A stretch of 64,000 nucleotides of DNA from a virus. Each line of letters begins with the position of its first letter. Positions within the stretch are counted from its first letter, which is position 1. The notes under the pieces are model-generated. The model had not been told where the DNA came from, searched no databases, and saw only the letters and a list, made by a program, of their open reading frames with translations. The translations under genes were made by a program, and so were the position numbers. Shown piece by piece: positions 58,845 through 64,000 of the stretch. The stretch is from IMG/VR virus record IMGVR_UViG_3300021961_010841, positions 1 to 64,000 of that record; one strand, given 5' to 3'.

Positions 58845-59758
58845 GCCAATGTTCCTTTTACTTTTTTTCCTATCACTGTATCTATGCAGTGTTGCCAATC
58901 TTCCGAGTCGAAGTATCCGCCTTCAGAAACTCTGTAATAGTTTTTCATAAACCATGTTGGTCCTTCGATCCAAAGTTCACTTTTATCTATGTGCTGTCTG
59001 TAGGTTTCGTCATACAAATAATGCTTGACAAAATTTGGCCTGTTTACATTTAACAACAACAGTTTGACCCCCAATGATGCACAGGTGTTAATTATGTTTA
59101 ACACATTGTTTAGATATAATATTACGTCTGTATCGCTTTCGTCCATAAACATAGAATAAAAATAAAAATACTTGTTGACTAAGTCTAAATTTTCTTCAGA
59201 GCCTAAAACATTTTTCAAACGTTCAAATTTAAAATTTACATTTTTTCTTTCATGATCTCCCATATCAAGATCTTGCATAAATGATTGGAATTCGTTTGTG
59301 ATATGACCTTTGAATAAATCTTTATTTGATTTATCTGAAAGATAATGATCTAATGCTTCCTGTTTGGATATACTAATTCTGTTTGGCCAAATATAAGGTT
59401 CTCCTTTACTCCAATCTTTGGTCAGCACTCGTTGCCTTGAGTATATGGGATGATAATCTTCTTTTTGATTGATGTAATCTCCTGTGATGGCAGAACTTAT
59501 TTCTGCATCTATTTTATCCATGATAGGCAGTTCTACTATAAAAAGTTCGGGTTTAAATTCATTGTAGAAATTTAAGATCTTATAGGGGAAATAATTTATC
59601 GAGAAAGCACTTTCGCCACCGTTGTACACATAATTTTCTATGCCTTGATCTTCCAGCCATTTGCTGAGCAATCCCGGCCAAGTTTGGTCGAACTCGTAGC
59701 GAGTAGTTTTCTGGCCACCGAAGGTGTGCATGGTGCCCAAACAAACTATTTTGTGCAT
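58841..59758 (-). CDS. SGNH-like protein, divergent
   Basis: 305 aa. KIVCLGTMHTFGG at the N-terminus and YNGGESAFSINYFPYKIL follow the block I/II spacing, but the usual Ser is replaced (LGTMHT), and EDWQHCIDT stands at the C-terminal D..H place. It may be an inactive or altered paralogue of the neighbour. AT-rich. Confidence 0.5.
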   Translation of the reverse strand: MHKIVCLGTMHTFGGQKTTRYEFDQTWPGLLSKWLEDQGIENYVYNGGESAFSINYFPYKILNFYNEFKPELFIVELPIMDKIDAEISSAITGDYINQKEDYHPIYSRQRVLTKDWSKGEPYIWPNRISISKQEALDHYLSDKSNKDLFKGHITNEFQSFMQDLDMGDHERKNVNFKFERLKNVLGSEENLDLVNKYFYFYSMFMDESDTDVILYLNNVLNIINTCASLGVKLLLLNVNRPNFVKHYLYDETYRQHIDKSELWIEGPTWFMKNYYRVSEGGYFDSEDWQHCIDTVIGKKVKGTLA

Positions 59759-60108
59759 TATTTTTTGTAAGGCGCTGTTACTGTGTTTGCTTCTGGTTCT
59801 TGGTCTGATGTGAGCAGGATGTCGTTTTCATCGATCATTCGCACATCAAGATCTTTGCTGTCAGTTTCTAATGTGATATGACGGGTCCAACGACCGTGTG
59901 CAACCAGCACCCATTCTCCGATGTGAACATCTTTTTGATCAGGACCAACCGCATACACTTTTGCCCATCGAGGGTGTGTTCCGTCTGCCTTGCCATCATC
60001 ATCTAATAGTATCACGCCGCCCTTGGTCTTGACGTCGCCGAAGTGCATGTCTGATACCAACACTCTTTTTTTCAAGGGTGTTATTTTTCCTTTGATCCTA
60101 CTGGGCAT
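59758..60108 (-). CDS. 31: GroES/gp31-like cochaperonin
   Basis: 116 aa. KITPLKKRVLVSDMHFGD, TKGGVILLDDD (mobile-loop region) and AKVYAVGP....IGEWVLVAHGRW follow the GroES barrel order. T4 gp31 (111 aa) replaces GroES for capsid protein folding. AAGGAG just upstream. Confidence 0.8.
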   Translation of the reverse strand: MPSRIKGKITPLKKRVLVSDMHFGDVKTKGGVILLDDDGKADGTHPRWAKVYAVGPDQKDVHIGEWVLVAHGRWTRHITLETDSKDLDVRMIDENDILLTSDQEPEANTVTAPYKK

Positions 60109-60241
60109 ATATTCTCCTTATCGCTGATGCAATATTAGGATATAGAAATTTTGACATGTTGTCAAGTTTTTTCAAGTCAGTGTTATCGTACACCAACTTG
60201 GTGACAACTTTTATCTTGTAAGGTTTGTTATCTTCGGACAT
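60098..60241 (-). CDS. Small hypothetical protein (47 aa)
   Basis: Read from the gap: MSEDNKPYKIKVVTKL.. to YPNIASAIRRIYAQ. Its ATG overlaps the stop of the 59-aa gene (TAATG) and its end overlaps the gp31-like start by 11 nt. No family recognised. Confidence 0.55.
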   Translation of the reverse strand: MSEDNKPYKIKVVTKLVYDNTDLKKLDNMSKFLYPNIASAIRRIYAQ

Positions 60242-60420
60242 TACTTCTGGTCACGTGACTTGACTATTTTTCCGCCCTTGCCCAATGTGTCTCCACGAGC
60301 ATTAGTTTTAGTGTTACCAACTGCTATCGATTTTTCATTTTTTGTTCTCAGCGAATCGAAATCAATTGGTTTACCTTGCATGGTGTAGTGTATTTTCTTA
60401 CCTGGTGCTTTTGCTGGCAT
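60241..60420 (-). CDS. Small basic conserved phage protein (59 aa)
   Basis: Read from the gap: MPAKAPGKKIHYTMQGKP.., SIAVGNTKTNARGD, and a Lys-rich end. AGGAG 7 nt before the ATG. I recall similar small basic proteins in T4-like marine phages; role unknown, possibly virion. Confidence 0.65.
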   Translation of the reverse strand: MPAKAPGKKIHYTMQGKPIDFDSLRTKNEKSIAVGNTKTNARGDTLGKGGKIVKSRDQK

Positions 60421-60429
60421 TGTGTTCTC

Positions 60430-60969
60430 CTATCTTAAAAATTCTTCGTAGTTCAATTTGTATTTAACCGGGTCTACAGCATGGACCCCCAAAAGATAGA
60501 GTGTCAAACTGCTGACAGATGATCCTCTACCCACTCCTGTGACTATATCCTTTTCCTTACAGACCGCCATCAAATAGTTGAGGAATTTCCATAACAGTAA
60601 AGAACTCTGTGGTGACATCACTTTGCCCCACGCTTCGATCTCGCCCACAAGATAATTCACGTATTCCTGTGTGTTCAGAGACCTTCTTTCCAATTCCGTG
60701 CCGAAGAATTTTATTGGATCGAAGTCCATGTACTGCTTGGGCATCTTCCATTGAAAATTTCGTTGTTGATGATACTGGATGAGATCCTGTTCGGGCTTGT
60801 TGATGATTTCAACTGGTTGTAATTCGAACCGAGCACAATGCTCGTTCCATTTTGCTACTTCATCTATGCTCTCCATGAATCCCAACACGGTTTGCCATTC
60901 TTGGGAATAGATCTTTTGGATTATTTCTTCAGTTCCAAATGCTACCTGTCCATACTCATTCACGTTCAT
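60430..60969 (-). CDS. DnaE (DNA polymerase III alpha)-like fragment
   Basis: 179 aa. The last 40 residues, GVGRGSSVSSLTLYLLG and VHAVDPVKYKLNYEEFLR, match the GRGSAAGSLVAYLLGIT.DP..Y.L.FERFL segment of bacterial DnaE. The catalytic aspartates, PHP domain and fingers are absent. The first 130 residues are helical. It cannot be a polymerase; maybe a DNA-binding or host-replisome decoy (inference). Confidence 0.7.
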   Translation of the reverse strand: MNVNEYGQVAFGTEEIIQKIYSQEWQTVLGFMESIDEVAKWNEHCARFELQPVEIINKPEQDLIQYHQQRNFQWKMPKQYMDFDPIKFFGTELERRSLNTQEYVNYLVGEIEAWGKVMSPQSSLLLWKFLNYLMAVCKEKDIVTGVGRGSSVSSLTLYLLGVHAVDPVKYKLNYEEFLR

Positions 60970-61525
60970 TTTTCTTGCCCTGTATCACGGTTAGATGTGA
61001 TCTTATGTTGTTTATTGTAAAACCAATTTCTTCCCATGTCAACCTATCTTTTTCGAAGTTGGTAAAATTTGGTTGTGGATCATTCCACCATTGGCTTTTG
61101 TCGGTTGGCACGAACTCCCATTCGGGCGAATCCTGTGTGATGTTGAACCGCAGATTTTCTCCCTGCCATGATTCTATTTGCAAACCATCTATTTTCAAGA
61201 CATCGCCGCCTATGGTGTTCAATTTGGCGTACAAACAAGTGCCCGTCATTTGATCCACGGGTCTCACCGGAAAGTCTATCACATAGTTGGCATAATCCTT
61301 GAACATGTTGTACTCTTTCTCCTTGTTGCCGATGAATATGGAATTCTGCAAAATTTTATTGAAGCAGTATTTGTATTTTTCGAAGGTAATATTTTGTTTG
61401 TCGGGATCGTCTGAGTTGGGGGACAGGTGAAGAGTAACGCTGGTTTCATTGGGCCACAGCTTACCAGCCAACAACACCGTGTTGGTAAATCTCGTGCTCC
61501 ATTGGATTCCGTCTTCTAAGTACAT
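60956..61525 (-). CDS. Conserved hypothetical phage protein
   Basis: 189 aa, Trp/Asn-rich, with YLEDGIQWSTRFTNTVLLAG at the start. Probably a phage-specific protein of unknown role; overlaps the DnaE-like gene. A TATAAT with TTGTTC -35 (17 nt) lies about 28 nt upstream. Confidence 0.6.
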   Translation of the reverse strand: MYLEDGIQWSTRFTNTVLLAGKLWPNETSVTLHLSPNSDDPDKQNITFEKYKYCFNKILQNSIFIGNKEKEYNMFKDYANYVIDFPVRPVDQMTGTCLYAKLNTIGGDVLKIDGLQIESWQGENLRFNITQDSPEWEFVPTDKSQWWNDPQPNFTNFEKDRLTWEEIGFTINNIRSHLTVIQGKKNERE

Positions 61526-61589
61526 TGGAATTTATTAGATTTCATTCATATATTATACAAATTTTTTGGAAAAAGAACAACAAAAGAGT

Positions 61590-61826
61590 TTAGTTGACGT
61601 TTATCAAGTCATCGAATTGATCATCGTCCGATTGTTTTTTCTTGGCTTCGATCATTTTCCTTTTTTCAACTTCTAACTGCAAGGTGTTGTTGATTGCGAT
61701 CAGTTGATGATAGTAGTTTTCGTTCTGCATGCGAGATGCTTGATTAATCTTTGTGATTACTTCTTTGACCTTAGATTCTAATTCTTGATCTGAAAGTCCT
61801 CTGGGGTCTAAAGTGGGGTGAAACAT
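61590..61826 (-). CDS. Small coiled-coil protein, probably structural
   Basis: 78 aa, MFHPTLDPRGLSDQEL, then a helix (INNTLQLEVEKRKMIEAKKK) and acidic end. Overlaps the structural gene upstream (TAATG). I recall similar proteins among T4-like marine phage baseplate genes; not certain. Confidence 0.6.
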   Translation of the reverse strand: MFHPTLDPRGLSDQELESKVKEVITKINQASRMQNENYYHQLIAINNTLQLEVEKRKMIEAKKKQSDDDQFDDLINVN

Positions 61827-62410
61827 TATCCAGCGTAATCGTATTCTTCAGGGTTAGACATGAATATTGTAGTTCCGCTGTCTACTGTGAAGAAGTCGAA
61901 TACGAAGGTAGATTTCCTTGCTGGAAATGTATATGCTGTTGAATCGTCTGCACCATCGCCCATTGAGTATGGCATTTTAACTGCCGCAGGCATAGTTATG
62001 GTGTGTGAGTCAACTGCTCTGTGCATGATCACTTTGATCTTCACAGCAACATCTGTGGTGCCATCATCTTCTTTGGGAAAGTTTGAAAAAGAAAATGTCG
62101 TGTTGCCGGCAGTTGTCAGAGTGACAACATTTCCATTGTTAAGATCGATAGCGGCAGATGTAACTGCACCTAAAGCCTTGACTTTCTGTGACCAGTCTAT
62201 GAGATTGGCTTGTCCAACATCATGACCATTGAAACTTGTTGTTGCATTTGTTGATGCTTTGTTTGATTGCAGTGAAGTTATTTCTGTGCCTGCTGTGGTA
62301 AGTTGAGTCTTGATCTGACTGAAATTATCTCTAAACCCTTGCGAGTCATTGTCTTGTCCTGCTACTGGATATGTAGCATCTATGTTTGTAACTGATATTG
62401 CACTTGCCAT
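61826..62410 (-). CDS. Tail/baseplate-type structural protein
   Basis: 194 aa, MASAISVTNIDATYPVAGQ and NDSQGFRDNFSQIKTQLT, beta-rich after residue 70. Typical of tail fibre or baseplate proteins in marine myoviruses. CATAAATA lies 18 nt upstream and a GAAGGT ribosome site fits in between. Confidence 0.65.
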   Translation of the reverse strand: MASAISVTNIDATYPVAGQDNDSQGFRDNFSQIKTQLTTAGTEITSLQSNKASTNATTSFNGHDVGQANLIDWSQKVKALGAVTSAAIDLNNGNVVTLTTAGNTTFSFSNFPKEDDGTTDVAVKIKVIMHRAVDSHTITMPAAVKMPYSMGDGADDSTAYTFPARKSTFVFDFFTVDSGTTIFMSNPEEYDYAG

Positions 62411-62428
62411 TTTGTATTACCTTCTGAG

Positions 62429-62436
62429 TATTTATG
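62429..62436 (-). promoter_or_regulatory. Late-promoter-like CATAAATA
   Basis: Seven of eight bases of TATAAATA, 18 nt before the ATG at 62410 with a GAAGGT ribosome site in the leader. One of the two late promoters here that leave room for a ribosome site. Confidence 0.5.
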
Positions 62437-63961
62437 ATGCCTTACGGATTAAATCCCTGTGTTTTGATGTGTTAGTGATGCCTTCCAGCACGTTCTCACG
62501 TGCAAACAGCACCTGCGTGTCCTCTGGTTTTTGCTGATCGAATGTAATGATCTGGCTGAAGAATGTGGTGCCCTTGCCGTCAAAAGTGGTTTCCGTGCCA
62601 CCAAAGTATGAAGTGTCATACAAGTTGCTGTCAGCACTTATGCGAATAGTATCCGCTGTGATCTTTGGCAATGCTTCGTTGGGCTTGTCAAATGTCACAT
62701 AATCGTTGACTCCGAAAGTAGTTTTTTTCCTTCTGAAAGTGATCACCGAACCAGACCTTGGAGCATAAGCAAAAGTTAAAATGCTTGAATACAAGGCCGT
62801 GGAGTCCGCGCCAGCAGAATCCTGCTCGCTGGAATCGTTGATGGGTTCGACTGTGTAGGTCGGATTGCCGCTGGCATCCAATGTGTTCATGGAGATCCCA
62901 TCGATGGTAACTTGTACATGTTTAGGCAATGTTACCCGTTGTGGTAGTATGTATGAAGTTGTGTTTCCATCTGCTACAAATGTTGCTGTTGGCCTGTTGT
63001 CGTCGATGGTTGTTCCCTTGTGTTTGTCTATGTAAAGTCTATCGATCTGGAAGAACACTGTAGATAGGTCGAATGATTGCTCATTCTCTAATTTGAACAG
63101 CACTCTTTCGGCTTGATTAGGTTTGACGTATCTAATTGGTAAAATCAATTTGTATCCAGTAGCCAATTGGTTAGATTGATTAGATTTCATCCAGTGTGGC
63201 ATGTATTCAAATTCCGAAACATTCAAGTTGTCCTTGATGGCCTTCTTCATGTTGTTGATGCTGGCAATGTAAAGTTCATGACCGTTTATTTTATCCTGCA
63301 CGGTGTTGGGTGATTTTTCATATGCGTCGATCAGTTCGGCATACACTATTTCGTAGATTACATTGCCTTTTGGATCTCTGGCCTTGCCGACTGCAAAATT
63401 AGAAATTCTTAATTTAGTGTTGTAGAAATTCCTACCAAGGGCACTGTTGAAATCAGATAGATAAGGTGCTTCTACTCCCGACATTATAAGCACATTCCTT
63501 GAGCCTGTCTGGAAATTTATGTCAGACATCCTATATAATATGTCCGGATCAAATATCTTAGTGTCCGCCACAAATCTATCAAAAGCATTTTTTGTGATCT
63601 TGTCCGGAGATATCTTGGCGTAAATGTTTCCTACTTGGTTGGTGTTCAATCTTTTTTCAGTTATCGAATACTCATGTGTGCTGGTGACAGGTCTGTCTTT
63701 GTTAGTGGCTTTGACTGTAAATCTAAAAACTTGATCGAAAGTTGTTTTTTGGCCATCGAAGTATGTGGTGTTTTCGTCACACTCGAACATGTTGTGCTGA
63801 GTGATTCCGAATATTTCTCCGGATGGGTGTACTGATAGTCCTGGTGGTAACTTGCCGGAATAGTAACTGTATTCCAACGGTACTCCAGCATCCGAAACAG
63901 CACTCACCCTGAACAGGCTGTTCTTGTTGTTTGTTATGCTACCCAGACTCACGTGTCCCAT
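62432..63961 (-). CDS. Structural protein with putative Ig-like domain
   Basis: 509 aa. LEYSYYSGKLPPGLSVHPSG near residue 29 is the LPxGLxxxxxG pattern of putative Ig (He_PIG-type) domains. Further beta-rich domains with KTTFGVNDYVTF and TTFDGKGTTFFS repeats. Likely tail or baseplate. Start overlaps the upstream stop (TAATG), with AAGGAG about 12 nt before. Confidence 0.65.
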   Translation of the reverse strand: MGHVSLGSITNNKNSLFRVSAVSDAGVPLEYSYYSGKLPPGLSVHPSGEIFGITQHNMFECDENTTYFDGQKTTFDQVFRFTVKATNKDRPVTSTHEYSITEKRLNTNQVGNIYAKISPDKITKNAFDRFVADTKIFDPDILYRMSDINFQTGSRNVLIMSGVEAPYLSDFNSALGRNFYNTKLRISNFAVGKARDPKGNVIYEIVYAELIDAYEKSPNTVQDKINGHELYIASINNMKKAIKDNLNVSEFEYMPHWMKSNQSNQLATGYKLILPIRYVKPNQAERVLFKLENEQSFDLSTVFFQIDRLYIDKHKGTTIDDNRPTATFVADGNTTSYILPQRVTLPKHVQVTIDGISMNTLDASGNPTYTVEPINDSSEQDSAGADSTALYSSILTFAYAPRSGSVITFRRKKTTFGVNDYVTFDKPNEALPKITADTIRISADSNLYDTSYFGGTETTFDGKGTTFFSQIITFDQQKPEDTQVLFARENVLEGITNTSKHRDLIRKAS

Positions 63962-64000
63962 TACAGTGATAACTCCTTGAGGTCAGCGAACCATGTGATT
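63961..64000 (-). CDS. C-terminal end of a structural gene (runs off window)
   Basis: The last codons of an upstream gene, reading ..ITWFADLKELSL then TAA. The stop overlaps the next ATG. Only 12 residues are visible; the family cannot be named. Confidence 0.45.
   Translation of the reverse strand, partial: ITWFADLKELSL

Noticed and set aside
60160-60190. TTGACA with a -10-like TATCCT before the gp31-like gene
   Set aside because: It lies inside the 47-aa coding region, the -10 is poor, and the gene is well explained by coupling and its AAGGAG.
1-64000. QueC, canonical QueD, integrase, transposase or CRISPR array
   Set aside because: I looked for their motifs (SGGLDS, HGHxY, DDE or Tyr recombinase boxes, regular repeats) and saw none.
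1-64000. tRNA genes
   Set aside because: The few gene-free stretches were read for cloverleaf arms and TTC/CCA-like ends; none was convincing, including 52275-52433.

Overview
The window is a 64 kb piece of a tailed-phage genome of the T4-like (myovirus) type. The replication set is T4-type: DNA polymerase gp43, sliding clamp gp45, clamp-loader subunit gp44 and a T4 RNase H-type exonuclease, together with a DsbA-like small DNA-binding protein, a gp31/GroES-like cochaperonin, PhoH, T4-type late promoters (TATAAATA and variants) and a structural block. The small intergenic spaces, the many start/stop overlaps (ATGA, GTGA, TAATG) and the mix of proteins resemble marine T4-like phages (cyanophage or pelagimyophage relatives). 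The host cannot be decided from the sequence, and no photosystem genes are seen here.

Layout. Nearly all genes are on the minus strand, with plus-strand islands at 21.6-23.5 kb (SDR-like protein and two oxygenase-like proteins), 28.7-29.3 kb (oxygenase-like), 32.7-38.7 kb (virion/fibre-type proteins) and 56.2-56.9 kb (PhoH). Region 0-5.4 kb: partial MoxR-like ATPase, 2OG oxygenase-like protein, methyltransferase, glutaredoxin, exonuclease and small membrane proteins. Region 5.4-12.8 kb: a purine/7-deazaguanine module with QueE, a Gpt-like phosphoribosyltransferase, GMP reductase, FolE, a glycosyltransferase, a QueD-like T-fold candidate and a DpdA/TGT-like transglycosylase. Region 12.8-16.9 kb: gp45, gp43 and DsbA-like. 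Region 16.7-32.5 kb: late accessory region with small basic probable capsid-internal proteins, radical SAM enzymes, an acyl carrier protein, oxygenases, GNAT and SGNH-like proteins. Region 38.8-41 kb: HAD nucleotidase and nucleotidyltransferase. Region 41-46 kb: a secreted PL5-like alginate lyase and a lipoprotein subtilase with a C-terminal beta-barrel. Region 46-51 kb: ClpA-like ATPase, peptide deformylase and a J-protein. Region 50.8-53.7 kb: probable lysis genes and a sulfotransferase. Region 54-62 kb: radical SAM, PhoH, gp44, SGNH-like proteins, gp31-like and a DnaE fragment. Region 61.6-64 kb: tail/baseplate-type structural proteins.

Most interesting signals: (1) a 7-deazaguanine DNA-modification module that also carries enzymes able to recycle the guanine base a DpdA reaction would release; (2) eleven proteins sharing an N-terminal M-[KRNH]-[ILFM]-x-E-[LIFV] motif, mostly in late-promoter units, which looks like a T4-type capsid-targeting signal on diverse cargo including enzymes; (3) late and sigma70-like promoters placed so close to the ATG (typically 5-7 nt) that the mRNAs should be essentially leaderless; (4) two secreted bacterial-type enzymes; (5) an acyl carrier protein next to a split radical SAM protein. 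Several small genes (13-59 aa) were found by reading the gaps: 4865-4999, 4992-5099, 29286-29453, 32381-32506, 51179-51340, 60098-60241, 60241-60420 and the 63961-64000 fragment.

All identifications come from reading motifs by eye; no database search was run.
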